Shown one piece after another: positions 19,543-30,592 of a DNA stretch of 64,000 bases (within the stretch, counting starts at the first letter, position 1; the number at the start of each line of letters is the position of its first letter). This stretch comes from Isochrysis galbana. Taxonomy: Eukaryota > Haptophyta > Isochrysidales > Isochrysidaceae. Made by a program: the position numbers and the translations under genes. The stretch lies in assembly GCA_018136815.1 (NCBI GenBank), contig CM030933.1, positions 5,991,137-6,055,136 on the forward strand, in the 5' to 3' direction. The notes below the pieces were generated by a model that saw only the letters and a program-made list of their open reading frames with translations, was not told where the DNA came from and did no database searches.

Positions 19543-22227
19543 CGACAGTTGTAGGCAGAGACCTGGAGGCGTATTGACAGAGGACGTGAGATGGAGAGCG
19601 TATGCTCAGACCGAGAGCCAGAGACACAGGGATGAAAGGGGAAGGGTCGACGGAGCCGCCACTCGTCGAGCTCGAGCTGCGGCTGCTTCTCTATCTCTTC
19701 CTCTCTCTCCACCTCGCCTCTCTCCTCTCTCTTCCCTCGCTCCCTCCTTGCCTCCTTTCTCTCTCTCTCTCTCTCGCTCGCTCTCTCGGCGTTTGCTCTC
19801 GCCCCCTCGCTCTCGCCCTCTCTCGCCCCCCGGCCCGCCCGCCCGCCCTTCCACTTTTCGATTTCCTTCCTGCCGCTCGCTGGCTCTCTTCCTCGTCGGA
19901 CCATCACACTGCTTTACTTTCTATCGAATTCTCGCTACCTCGATCCGACAGGGAAAGCCTCCGGGCTGGGCCCCTACAGTCGGCCGCCCACTCGGAGACC
20001 CAGGAGGAAGGGGGGAAGATGGAAAGATCACCGGGGGGGGGGCGGGCCACCGGACCATATCTAAGCCCTCCACCCCAATCCCCCTAGTAGTGTACGGGGG
20101 GAGCCGCCTGATGGCGGGGGGAGAAGGCCGGGGAATGGGGGTGTAGAGAGTATGCTACGTGCTACTTGTAGTGGGTAGTGGTTCCATTCGCCGCGAGTGC
20201 GGTAAGAATATTAAAAGGTTTTTTTATTCTTCGTTCGCTCTTCGCCCATTCGGTCTCGTTAGGTATTGCGTATTGCTCGGCCATCTTGCCTGGATGGAAC
20301 TCTTCGCTATCCGTTAGGTTCTCTTCTTTCCCTCGCGGGCTCGCGGGACGCTCGATCCTAGCAGGGGGGTGTCGCATTCGCGAATCGACGCTCGTTAGGC
20401 TTCTCTCTTCTCTTCGTTCGGTATTTATCGTTATAATTCTCTCGTTCTCGTTCTCGGTCAAAAACTTCGCGTAGACGCCTAGGATCTAGGGTTGTGGAGC
20501 GTCCTCTCTCTTTCTCTCGAAGAGAAGGGAAGTTTCCCCACCTTTCTTCCTCCCAGGCGCCTCGCAAAAAGGTTTAATTCGCTATCTCCCCGCGTTTCTT
20601 TACCTGCTTCTGGGGGCAATCAGGTTTGGTTTGCCATCTCCCCTTGGAGATCGATTTAGGTTCGCTGCTTGGGTGAGGGAATCTTTCTCCTTGGTCCTTG
20701 GTTTGCCATCTCCCCTTGGAGATTGATTTAGATTCGCTGCTTTGGTTTTTGGTTATCTTTCCCCTTGATGCAAGTTGCATGAAAGCCCTTGCTTGGTCCC
20801 GTTGGTTTTTGTGGTTGTCTCCTCCCTTGGTTGCTACTCAGGGTTGCTCGATAGAAACGTCTAGAAGGTTCTCGCTCAACAGCAAGATTTCTTTGATCGC
20901 AAGGATATCTCGTTGCGATCTGTATCCAAAGTGATCGCCGCGGTTGCGCGACATAACGTTCCTCTTCGACTTTCCGCCTTGGTGGGAAATCTAAAACGAA
21001 GACACGCTCCGGCCATCGCTGCGGAATCTCTCTCTCTCGCTCGCTCTCTCTCTCCGTCGCTCGCGACGTGTTTGAGTTACCGGCGATGTGGGGTCTCGGT
21101 AATTTCATGTTTTGCTTGGTTTGGGTGAATGATTCTGGTGCGTTCGTGAGTCGGTGCAGCCTGTTGTTTTCTGCATCGTTGTCCGACGTCCTATCGTCAG
21201 TCGTCATCCGTCGCTCTCGCTCTCGTCGCTCTCGCTCTCGTAACACTCGTACCCTACAAACTCGCCTCGCCTCATCAGCCCCTGCCAACACAGCCCTCTT
21301 CTCACTCACCCTCTCACTCACCCTCGCCTCTCGCCGCTCGCTCGATGTCGCTTTCGCCGCCGTCCTCGCCCTCGCCCAAGCCCGCCTGCCCGCCTTCCTC
21401 TGCTGACGGGCCTCAGCCCGCCAGCGTCTCCGAAGTCGTCTCCTCCGCCGCGTCTGCCGCCGGTCTGCCTCCTTCCTCATTGATTGCCCTCAGGCCCTAT
21501 AGGCCATTCCAATTTGTCACACTTGCATGAACAACGGACAACGGTCACGATTGTGTGGCGAATTGCATGAAGCATGCAAATGGCCGGAGTTTGTAGCCGT
21601 AGCGGCAGACAGATGGAACACTCGTCGACTGTGCGCCCACGATCTCTTCGAAACATCGACAGGATTCAAACACTTTGAACTTTGTATTTTGTACAAAGTC
21701 CACGATCTTTCATACCGAATACTACATGGAGCGTACTCATTACTCATTACTCATTACTCGGTCTTGATTTGAAGATTATCTGTCCTCCTTCTCAGCCGTC
21801 AGCCGGTTTCACCCTTTGGGTGGTAGCGATTGAGAACGCTTTCCCACCTTTTGGGTCGTCGCGATTGATCGCTTTTTGCTATTTCGTATACGGCTGTTAC
21901 GACAGGCTGTTGCGTGTGGTGGTAAATGAACGCTTTTCTTTGCCACGTTAGACGTTAGCCTTGTGCTTCTAGACCCAACTGGGTTTTAAATTTAGGGGAA
22001 CGAGGCGCCTTCCAATTGACTCCTATTATAACTACAGGTTGCGTTGATCTCACATATCTCGCTCCACTACGAAGCACGGAGCGCTCACCAAACACCACAC
22101 CGGCGTCGGCGTAAGATGCACTTCGCACTTCCACGAATGAACATAGGGTCGGCATGAGACAAGACGTCGCAATAGCCACGCCCATCTTCACGGTAAATCT
22201 AGCAACAAACTATTCAGGACGCTTGGC
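19543..22227. other. 2.7 kb without a supported gene
   Basis: 19690-19830 is CT-rich, upstream of the LON-domain gene. 20025-20225 is one copy of a dispersed repeat. 20600-20780 contains two copies of GGTTTGCCATCTCCCCTTGG. 21527-21772 has an 81-codon plus-strand frame (CGELHEACKW...LCILYKVHDL) that reads like real protein but has no family match I know; it could be a transposon fragment. Nothing else stands out. Confidence 0.45.
20025..20225 (+). repeat. Dispersed repeat B, copy 1
   Basis: Shared with 25862-26075 and, in part, 43170-43285. Landmarks in order: GATCACCGGGGGGGGG, CCCCCTAGTAGTG, GGGGGGAGNCGCCTGATGGC, GTGTAGAGAGT or GTGCAGAAAGT, then GCGGTAAGAATATTAAAAGG at the right end. The fixed right end followed by T-rich DNA suggests a transposon terminus. 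Confidence 0.65.
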
Positions 22228-23953
22228 TCAGACGTGCTCAGCCTCAAGAGCCGTGGTCTCATCCGGCGGGAGGTCGAGGTCCTCAGGGTGGTCGGGGTCG
22301 GGCGTTGGTTCTATCACGTGAGTGAGTGTGCGCGACTCTTTCGGATAATAGTAGTAGATTGGGAAGATGACGAGCACGCAAAGACCCCATCCGACGCAGC
22401 AGACGAAGAAGATGGACAGCCCTAACCCACGCGCGTCATCCGCTTTCTCCTGTTCCGTCTTACCTTCGAAGTTTTGCAGCTCTCCCACGCCAAAGAGGTT
22501 TTCGGCAATTAGCGAGACAGCAAATGGCGACCATGCAGCGACAGAGCCCTCGCACAGCTGCGAGACACCGTAAGCAAGGGGAAAGGTGGCCTCGGGGAAG
22601 ACGTCAGAGAGGTTGGAGTTGTTGTTCGGCGCCGACCACGAGATGGCCATGCCAGCCATCACGCCGTAGAGGCCGTAGAGCCACCAGAACTGAGCAGACT
22701 GCGGCAAGGCGAAGAACAGGATGATCATCAGGAAGGGGCCCGAGACGACGGACGACTGGCTCACCGTGACGCGACCGTACTTTTTCGACCATGTCCTATA
22801 CAGCCGATCGCCGATCAGGCCACCCAGGAAACCACCCGCGGCTGCGCCGATGGCCGGGCCAGCGGAGACAAAGATCGACAAGAAGGGGTTGATACCAAGG
22901 AGCTGGAACCAGTAGAGCAGCAGCGCGAGGGCGGGCCACGGGAAGGCGCCTGTGACGCCCTGTAGGACGGTGAAGATCCAGGTCTTGATCGTCAACATTT
23001 GGCCGACAAGCTTCCAGGTGAGGCTGGTGTCCTCATCGAGCAAGCCCGGGAACGCAATCTTCAGCCGCTCGTCTCCCAGCTTGGCGCGGATGGCCATGTC
23101 CTTCGAAGGGTCGACACAGTAGAAGAGGACCAGGAAGCCGCAGGGGACCATGAATGTGCCAAGGATGAGAAAGGGGACCGACCACTTAGGGAATCCGCCG
23201 TCACATCCGTCGGGCCCGGAGCCTCCATAGCAGCCACTCGAGCCGCCGATATATGAGGTGGAACCCATAACAACTCCGAGAAGCCCGCCAACACCTGCTG
23301 CAAACTCCAACAGCCCATAGTACTTGCCGCGGTCAGCGAGGCGGTAGTACTTGGGGATGAGAGCACGATTGAGCGTCTGACAGGGCGACAGACAGACACC
23401 CTTGAGCAGCTGCAGGATGACGAAGGTGGCATAGGAATCTGTGAGGTACACGATGCCGCTCAAAATGTTGAGGAATGCTCCAGCAAAGAGCGCGCCGGCC
23501 AGCAGCCGGCGAATCGAGAAGTAGGATGCGGCGACGCCCCAGACGGGGCAGAAGAGGAAACAGGTGAAGACCTGGATCGTGTAAAGTAATGAGACTTGGC
23601 TGAGCTCCCAGCCAGTTGTGCTGATGATCCCATCGTACCTGCAACAAAGCGCGGGGGCATTGTGCGCGCTAGTACTCACCACGCGAGTGCTGGGGGACGG
23701 GCGGCGGTTGCTTTGGCTGGTGAGAGAGGGCACAGGGAGACAGGCTGGGAGAGGGCTGCATGCAGCTCGCTCACAGCGCGTTGATCGTGAGCATGCCCGC
23801 CCAGAGCACGACGCCGCACAGGTTGAGGAGGAGGTTCGCGACAAAGACAGTCCGCTTCTCCTCCTTGGTCGCGACAAAGGCGGAGAGGTCGGGCAGCTCG
23901 TGGTCCTTGAGCTTGGGGTGGGCGGGCGCGGCCAACTCTTCCTCCTTCGCCAT
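22228..23953 (-). CDS. Major facilitator superfamily transporter
   Basis: Two exons, 23953-23775 and 23638-22228, join through a split Leu codon (MLTINA-L-YDGIISTTG) and give 529 residues. The N-terminus is cytosolic and acidic/basic (MAKEEELAAPAHPKLKD). About twelve hydrophobic helices follow. MFS signatures include LKGVCLSPCQTLNRALIPKYY, the 2-3 loop equivalent ADRGKYYGLLEFAAGVGG, and the mid-protein GGLIGDRLYRTW. A Cys-rich loop (GGSSGCYGGSGPDGCDGGF) sits between helices 5 and 6. The C-tail is acidic (PDPDHPEDLDLPPDETTA). The layout resembles spinster/sugar-phosphate-type MFS proteins; the substrate cannot be told. The alternative reading through the intron yields a Ser/Arg-rich tail that does not look like protein. 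Confidence 0.85.
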
Positions 23954-24002
23954 CGCGTGCCCTCGGCTCAGCCTCCGGAGGAGGAGGGGCGGGAGAGCGT
24001 GA

Positions 24003-24060
24003 AGGTGGAGATGGGGGGGGGGGGGGGGGGGGAAGACAAGGCGGAAGAGGGCCCCGGCGC

Positions 24061-24097
<37 letters not shown>

Positions 24098-24180
24098 CCT
24101 CTCCCCACCCCTCCCCACCCCGCCCCCACCGCCTCTCCACGCCTTCCCTCTCTTTACGTCTCTCTCTCTCTCTCTCCTGA
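24003..24180. repeat. Poly-G run and CT microsatellite upstream of the MFS gene
   Basis: 24013-24032 is an uninterrupted G run of about 20 bases, followed by CT-repeat tracts at 24061-24095 and 24160-24178. They lie 50-230 bases upstream of the MFS start codon and would be in its promoter or 5' untranslated region. Confidence 0.75.
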
Positions 24181-24199
24181 ACCACCTGAGTCCCCCCTT

Positions 24200-25254
24200 C
24201 CTCGCCTTTTCCTCGCCCCCGTCCCATTCCCAAGGCTCTCCTCCTGTGCTGAGTGTGTGTGTGTGGGCCGGCGGGCAGCCTTGAAAATCTCTCTACTCGT
24301 TCGACACGAACATGGATAGAGAGTAGAGTAGACACGCGGGAGGAGATGAGAGGACTGCGACGCAAGAGATAAACAACCCCTCCCAGTCATCTCTCTACTT
24401 TTACTCCATCGCTGCCTCGCCCCCCTCTCTCGATTCCTCTCGTGGAAGGAGATGTGATACAATCTTCATATCACCTCTCTGCTTTCACCTTCATAGCCCT
24501 TTTCCTGGTTATCTTGCTGTTAGGAGTTCGAGTCGATTCCCTCTCTCTCCCTCTCCCCATCTCTTTTGTGTCCAGATCTCTCCTTCTCTCCCTTTTCCAG
24601 CAAGGTCGGCGCGGCCGAGGGAGCGCCGATCCCATCAAATGACCTACCCTCGAGTCTATTGTAGTCGCCCGGTGCCACCCGGACTTCCTCCCGATTCAAA
24701 AATCATCGTAGAGTACAAATTTGGATTTTTTTTTGCGGGGGTTCCACTTGCCACTTGGGGTTCACTGTTGGGGCGGAGCTCTTTGAAGCTCCGCCCTCGG
24801 CTTGGGGTGGCTTGGGTGGCTGGGGTTCGGATGGGGCATTGGGTGACTCTTGGGCGGGGGATGAAAGGTCCTCTCCACCTTGGAAGCTTGGAGGGGCGAC
24901 GGCCGAAGGCGCGAGCGCAGATTTTGTGCTTGTCGGAGCGAAGCTCGTTTCCTCTTCGGAAACGAGCCGCGGAGGCGCACCGGCGGCTAGCGCGGCGCAC
25001 GGCTCACCCGGGGAGCCCGGGACGGGCTCATCGGGGGAACGGGGAGGGCAAACGACGGGCATGTGAAATGGACGGGGAAGTGGCACGGAACGCAAATCGG
25101 AGGGACGGAGGACGTAGGAAAGGGCGCGGCGAGCAGATACCGCTTACTTGGGACTCGTAGGGACTCGTAGACTCGAAAGGCTGACTCGGAAGACTCGGGG
25201 CTTGGGGTACTCAGGGGGCTGCAGGTCACCAACAGGCGCCACAACCACACCCAC
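24200..25254. other. Intergenic, repeat-like, no gene seen
   Basis: 24960-25230 shares phrases with 35990-36230 (GGCTAGCGCGG, then a run of GACTCG/GGACTCGTAG words), so it is probably another dispersed repeat. 24720-25000 has long open frames on both strands because of GC bias, with no family resemblance. Confidence 0.45.
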
Positions 25255-25665
25255 CACGTTGACAGACAACCTGAACAAGTTCACATCTCAACAAGTTGAC
25301 CTCTCAACATGTTGACCTCTCACTCTCAACAAGTTGACCTTTCAACATGTTGACCTCTCAACAAGTTGACCTTTCAACATGTTGACCTCTCAACAAGTTG
25401 ACCTTTCAACATGTTGACCTCTCAACAAGTTGACCTTTCAACATGTTGACCTCTCAACAAGTTGACCTCTCAACATGTTGACCTCTCAACAAGTTGACCT
25501 CTCAACATGTTGACCTCTCAACAAGTTGATCTCTCAACAAGTTGACCTTTCAACATGTTGACCTCTCAACAAGTTGGTTTTAACCCCTGAACAAGTTGGC
25601 TCCACTCACCGAACAAGTTGTGAACAAGTTGGTTCCACCCTCAACAAGTTAATTCCAGGTAAATT
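25255..25665. repeat. Tandem array of CAACATGTTG / CAACAAGTTG units
   Basis: Roughly twenty 16-bp units alternate between TCAACAAGTTGACCTT and TCAACATGTTGACCTC, making a 32-bp higher-order unit. Each unit centres on CAACATGTTG, a perfect 10-bp palindrome, or on the near-palindrome CAACAAGTTG. The array decays at both ends (GAACAAGTTG, TTAATTCC). No open frame of note crosses it. It resembles a minisatellite or a cluster of sites for a dimeric DNA-binding protein. Confidence 0.9.
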
Positions 25666-25861
25666 AAAACTCAACTCCTTCGATTTTCGAGACAAAAATC
25701 GGCGAACCCGAACTTGAGCCCAGGGAGAATCCGAATCAACTCGCCTGGAGCGACCACGACGAACCTAGAAGACGGTAGATAACGAAGAAGGCTCGTACTC
25801 AGGCCGAAACATTCTTGCCAAAGAGCCTGGATACAACACCAGCCCGGTAGGCATAGGAGGA

Positions 25862-26075
25862 AGAGGGGAACGGATCACCGGGGGGGGGCGCGGGCCACCG
25901 ACAATATCGAAGCCCTTTTCCCCTATCCCCCTAGTAGTGCACGGGGGGAGTCGCCTGATGGCGGGGGGGAAAGGGCCGGCGGGAGAGAGGGGGTGCAGAA
26001 AGTTTTGCTGCGTGAGTAGAAAGTAGAGGGTCCACGGCCGCGTGTGCGGTGAGACTATTAAGAAGTTTAAAAAAT
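25862..26075 (+). repeat. Dispersed repeat B, copy 2
   Basis: Same block order as 20025-20225, ending in GCGGTGAGACTATTAAGAAG followed by A/T-rich DNA. Divergence of several per cent suggests separate old insertions. Just right of it, 26275-26335 holds a cluster of CGATAGC/GCTATCG palindromes. Confidence 0.65.
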
Positions 26076-26512
26076 CTAAGGGTGGAACGGCACAAGGCAC
26101 AAGGCACTAGCTTAAATATAATTAGTCTAGGTCTAGGTCTAGGTCTAGAATAGGCCACGCGCCAGGCTCCAGGTACCAGGTACCCATAGAAAGCAGGTGC
26201 ATCCACGGAAACGTGAACAAGGAGCGACAAGCAGCGGACGGCGGCGTTCACTATCGGGGGAGCTGTTGGCGATCGGGCGAAAATTCCCCCCCGATAGCTA
26301 TCGATAGCTATCGGCTATCGGGCGTATCGGGGGGCGTTAGCTCATGGGGGGTGACTAACATAAACATCGTTGCTGAATGAGAAGCCCTAGCTTCTACTAA
26401 AAGAAGTTAAATACACAAAGAGGAAACAGGCAAGGAGGGGGGGAGGGAGGGGGGAGGGGAATCGCCCGCCGGCCGCCGCCGGCGATCACGCGGCCGGCGC
26501 GCGAGCGAGTGG

Positions 26513-29317
26513 GTGAGCCAGAGGAGCCGCATCGAGATTGTACAGCCACAAGGCTTAGCCGTGAGAGAGCGAGAGAGGGAGAGGCGGCGTGAGCAGCCGG
26601 CGGCCTCCGCCTGCTTGCATTCGGTCGCGACGCCCACGCCCTACGCCTCTCGCCGAGGGAGCTGGCGGTGGGTCGGCCGGCACGGCTTCCTCGTCAGCCT
26701 CGCGCTCATCTCGCTCTTCGGCCACCTGCTCATCCACATCTTCGCTGCACAGCTGAGCGAGGCGGTCGGAGCGAACCAGCGGCACACGAGGGAGGAGGTA
26801 AACCGCTTCGTGGCCGGCAGCGTCGGCCGGCGAGCAAGCGTGGGCGGTGCGAGGGGTGGCGCCCTGCTGCCCGTCGCCTCAAACGGTGCGCAATGCGAAC
26901 GCACGCTCGACGTTCTCCTCATCCATGAGCACCACTTGAAAGCCATCGGCTCAGATATGCGGCTGCTTGGTCTGCTCATGCAGCTGCGCGGCCAGGGCCA
27001 CCGCGTCTCACTCCTCTTCCGTGGCAAGGTGCCGAGCGGAGAGCGCTCGCCACCAACACGCGAGCTATTCCGCATCATCAACGGTCCCGAGCTCGAGGAC
27101 CCTCAGCAGCTGGGCGGTGGTGTTATTCCGCTCCAGCACCCAGGGATCTACGAGATGGTGGATCTGGCCGGGCTTTCGAGGCTGGCCTCGCAAGGATGGT
27201 TCGATGCCGTGCTGTGCTCCTTTTGGTTTTGGCGTGATCCAGCGCCATCTTCCGCCGAGCTTCTGCTCCCAACCTTGCTCGCGCGGGCGCCCCGCGGCCG
27301 GCGTCCCTTCATCGGTGTTCTATCCGACGATGCCCACTCTGCCAAGGCGGCCATGATGGCGGAATGGGAGCCTTCTGAGGAGCGCCGGGCCTTCTGGCGG
27401 GAGAAGATGCGTTCGCTGCCACCGCGTCAGGCGGCTGTATATTCACTCGCAGACGCCGTTGTCCACATCTCCGATGCCGACTCGAAGCTGGAGCGCTCGG
27501 CCTTCAACACCTCCGCCAAGGCGTGGCTCGTCGTACACATGTCTTTGCGCTCCTTCACTCGCGAAGCGTCACCCACCGCGCCAGCAATGCGCGGAGCTCT
27601 CGCGCCGCCGGAGAAGAGGGGCGCCCTCTACACTGGGTTTGTGGGTAATGGAGTGACGCCAACAAACCACCTCGCCATCGAGTGGTTCCTCAAGAAGGTT
27701 TGGCCTGACATCCGACTGCGGCACCCCGCCCTGCGACTCCGACTCGTGGGGCTTCCACCCGATGACCGGCCAAAGAAGCGGCACGGCTTGCCCTGCAAAC
27801 CCGACTCACCGACGCGGTGCGGCTGGGCATGGGGCACACAATATGCAGGACGTGAAGCGGACAACGGTATCGACACTCTTGGTTTCCTCTCCGACTCCGA
27901 CTTTTTGGCCGAACTGCACTCTTGGCACGTGATGGTAGTGCCGATTCTCCGCTCGACCGGTGTTAACACAAAGCTCCTGCCCGCACTCCAGTGGGGCGTG
28001 CCCATTGTACTCACGACGGTCGCTGCGAACCCACTCGCCATACCAACAGATGATAGTGTCGCTCTCATCGCAGATGACGAGATGGCCTTTGTCGAGCAGC
28101 TTGTAAGGGTCCTGAGTGAGCCCTCCCTTTGGCGCATGCTCTCCTCCGCCTCAAGCGCCCATTGGCAGACGCTACTCGCAGCGGACCATGAGGCCGCTGA
28201 CGTGCGTCAATTGATGTCCCTTGCGTGCTCCGTTTGCGGTGACGCCGACGAGGCTCGTCCGCTAGCGCTACCACATGCACCCCGGGGCGCGGCGCGCAGA
28301 CTACTCGATGACCTTAAAAGCGCGAGACAGCACTCACACTCCAAGTGCTTTTCAACGCACGTCCCGGCACTCCTCATCACACTTCATGGCGCAAGTGCTG
28401 GTGAAGGCCCGGCATTGTGGGTGCACGAGCTGTGGGAGGGTATCTGTCGTCACTGCGATCTACGATGCTTCCACGGCGCCGGGGGGCGGCGGGCACGCGA
28501 GCGCTGGGACGTGATTGTCGAGCATGAGCTCACGCTGGAGCCTACACGCTTGGCACGAGGCGTAGCCGCTGCAGCCACTGCGATTTCTCCGCGTCAGCTA
28601 AAAATCATCCATTTAGCGTCCTCGCCATGGCACGCTGCACTTCGCTACTCCGCGCGCGGCGCCTCGCTCACATCGACAGTTATGTCTGAGAGCGCCGACG
28701 CGCAGTTGCACGGCGCACTATCGGCTGTCGGGCTGCCGGCGGATGACATCCTCTGGCGGTCTCATCTCGACCCGCTTCATAATGGTTCAGCAGCGACTAT
28801 TGGAGCAGGCGTGCGCTCCGTGCTGCGCTTCATCGGTGGCGTGATCCCGCGCGAGGAGACGAGGCTCGTTGACATGGCCGAGTCCATCTACACACACTTT
28901 GTACGTCACGAGACTTCCCCTCGATGGGTGGGCTGCTTCCGCGACAGCGCTGCCGACCGTGACCTGCCTGATGGGCCACGCACATTCGGTCACACCACTC
29001 AGTCATGTGCTGCTGCTTGTACGGGTTACGCGTACATGGCGCTCCAGGGTGGTGGCCAGTGCTTTTGCGGGCACACCCACGGCATGGGCGCCAACCACAG
29101 TCAAGTCTCGGAGAACAAGTGCGGCCGTGTGTGCCCGGGAGAAGATGGGAAGACACCCGTGCGTTGGTGTGGCAGTGCTTGGCGTAATGCTCTATATGCA
29201 CAAGCTCGCGGAAGCACCGCTGCATCACAAGCCAACCCCAAGCCGCTCGGAGTCGGAAGGGCAACAAAGACGGGCACTGACTACAAGGGCATAAGTCTCC
29301 CCAAAGTGCCTTGGTAA
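26513..29317 (+). CDS. Membrane-anchored glycosyltransferase with C-terminal WSC domain
   Basis: About 934 codons are open. A type II membrane anchor (FLVSLALISLFGHLLIHIFAA) lies at about 59-79, then a luminal glycosyltransferase-like region: LDVLLIHEHHLKAIGSDMRLLGLLMQLR at the start and, near 380-560, YTGFVGNGVTPTNHLAIEWF, LRLRLVGLPP, IDTLGFLSDSDF, STGVNTKLLPALQWGVPIV, which fit the donor-binding half of GT-B (GT4-like) enzymes. A second, degenerate GT-like stretch covers about 620-790. The last 100 residues are a WSC carbohydrate-binding domain (GCFRDS...CAAACTGYAYMALQ...QCFCG...CGRVCPG). There is no in-frame ATG before SDM at about codon 149, and a TAA lies at 26408, so the true start is probably in an unfound upstream exon; the first codon given is GTG. 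Probably Golgi glycan synthesis. Confidence 0.75.
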   Translation: MSQRSRIEIVQPQGLAVRERERERRREQPAASACLHSVATPTPYASRRGSWRWVGRHGFLVSLALISLFGHLLIHIFAAQLSEAVGANQRHTREEVNRFVAGSVGRRASVGGARGGALLPVASNGAQCERTLDVLLIHEHHLKAIGSDMRLLGLLMQLRGQGHRVSLLFRGKVPSGERSPPTRELFRIINGPELEDPQQLGGGVIPLQHPGIYEMVDLAGLSRLASQGWFDAVLCSFWFWRDPAPSSAELLLPTLLARAPRGRRPFIGVLSDDAHSAKAAMMAEWEPSEERRAFWREKMRSLPPRQAAVYSLADAVVHISDADSKLERSAFNTSAKAWLVVHMSLRSFTREASPTAPAMRGALAPPEKRGALYTGFVGNGVTPTNHLAIEWFLKKVWPDIRLRHPALRLRLVGLPPDDRPKKRHGLPCKPDSPTRCGWAWGTQYAGREADNGIDTLGFLSDSDFLAELHSWHVMVVPILRSTGVNTKLLPALQWGVPIVLTTVAANPLAIPTDDSVALIADDEMAFVEQLVRVLSEPSLWRMLSSASSAHWQTLLAADHEAADVRQLMSLACSVCGDADEARPLALPHAPRGAARRLLDDLKSARQHSHSKCFSTHVPALLITLHGASAGEGPALWVHELWEGICRHCDLRCFHGAGGRRARERWDVIVEHELTLEPTRLARGVAAAATAISPRQLKIIHLASSPWHAALRYSARGASLTSTVMSESADAQLHGALSAVGLPADDILWRSHLDPLHNGSAATIGAGVRSVLRFIGGVIPREETRLVDMAESIYTHFVRHETSPRWVGCFRDSAADRDLPDGPRTFGHTTQSCAAACTGYAYMALQGGGQCFCGHTHGMGANHSQVSENKCGRVCPGEDGKTPVRWCGSAWRNALYAQARGSTAASQANPKPLGVGRATKTGTDYKGISLPKVPW

Positions 29318-30111
29318 CATAAATGGCCTAGGATAGACAGCTTGTTGAAACTCCCCCCTCGACCTGAAGCGAGCCGCTACTCAATGGGTCCGATTTTTCC
29401 TCTGCTCGTGGCCTAACTTCTACTATTGCCGCCTATGATGTTCGATACATATGTGCTATTCGTGCAGTGCACCTCAATACCACATGCTGTAGGCTGTCAT
29501 TACGCTTCTGACGACTGAAACCTACGGCGCCTACACTTTTGACCTTGAATGATGCAAAGGCGCACCGCAGCACATATGTTACGCTATTGCAAGCTGCGCG
29601 AGAGCGGGTTTTGGTACGGGAAACTGGGGCGCCTACTATGTGTTCTATCCCTGGTCTTTTCGCTAGGAGTTTCAGTCTAACGCTCGGTTTTAGTTTGTCA
29701 TCAACTATTGTTGTAACGATAGGGCCATGGAGCGCGCCTCGCTCCCCTCTGCTCTCTCTCTCTCTCTCTGCCCTCAACGCACTTGCCCGTAAACCTTAGG
29801 TCGTTTGCCTTCATTTGGTATCAGCCACCTCTGTCCATTAGCTGTAGTGTCGGCTGCCGGGAGAGTACGCGACGGGCGACGGGGTGAACAAGAACAAGCT
29901 TAATGAAGAAGGGAATTCTTTTCTCTTCCACATCGCCAACCTGAAGTACATATTCGTGGGCGCCGCGCGAGGCGCGCGCTCTGGCTGCCTTGGGCCCCTC
30001 GCCCCACGCGCAGCGCGCAGCATGCACGCCTTCGGCCTCGTGACAGGTGAGGCGACTTGCCTTCATTTGGTCTCCTTTCCCTCAGAGTTTCTTCCCCTCC
30101 CGTGGGGACTC
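29318..30111. other. Intergenic, no gene seen
   Basis: 29695-29765 (ACGATAGGGCCATGGAGCGCG, then CT repeats) resembles 35715-35800, a dispersed repeat. At 29798 a copy of GGTCGTTTGCCTTCATTTGG begins, and at 30058 another core TTGCCTTCATTTGG. 29950 has TACATATTCGTGGGC, similar to the motif at 345-425. Confidence 0.45.
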
Positions 30112-30465
30112 TCACCCTACCATGAGCCCCCCCGCGAGCACCCCGAAGGAGAGGCCCAGGAGCACCCCGTACGCGACGAGAACGGCGTCGCCTTGGCTCG
30201 GCATGAGGGCGCGCCCCGAGAGGGCCTGGAAGACGCCCACGCCGAGCACGGCGTAGCCCGTCCCCTTGTGCGCGACCCGCCACACGGCGCGGCGTGTGGT
30301 GCGGGCGCCGGGCGTGCCGCGCACGAGCGCGTTGAGCGGCTGCAGCAGGGCGAGGGCGAAGGCGACGATCCCGAGCGTGTGATGGGGGTGCGAGAAGTGG
30401 CGCCCTCGGGGCACCCACGCGACGGCGAGCGCGACGCCGGCGGCGGCCACCGCAAGCCCGCTTCC
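30112..30465 (-). pseudogene. Cytochrome b561-type domain, C-terminal exon
   Basis: An exon of 117 codons begins after a good acceptor (polypyrimidine then CTCTCAG) at 30465 and ends at a stop at 30112. It has three hydrophobic helices. GRHFSHPHHTLGIVAFALAL and RVAHKGTGYAVLGVG carry the His residues expected of the last two haem-ligand helices of cytochrome b561 / DOMON-b561 ferric-reductase-like proteins, and LLQPLNALVRG is typical. The upstream 120 bases do not add domain sequence, and an LTR begins at 30593, so the gene's 5' part was probably displaced by that insertion. It could still be a live 3' exon only if a much larger intron contained the retroelement. Confidence 0.6.
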
Positions 30466-30592
30466 CTGAGAGAGCGGGGGGGGGGAAGTGCGTTGTTGGG
30501 GTTTCCTACCTTTTTTGGTGGGAGGGAGGGCCGATGGCGGGGGCGCGAGGAGGGAGAAACACACCTGCACCACGCGATGCACACGGAGCCAG

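Noticed and set aside
23640-23877. In-frame N-terminal extension of the MFS protein through the intron
   Set aside because: It yields a Ser/Arg/Cys-rich stretch with no helix, whereas the upstream exon adds the expected first membrane helix with matching phase.
25255-25665. CRISPR array
   Set aside because: There are no unique spacers; the units are directly abutting tandem repeats, and the genome is eukaryotic.
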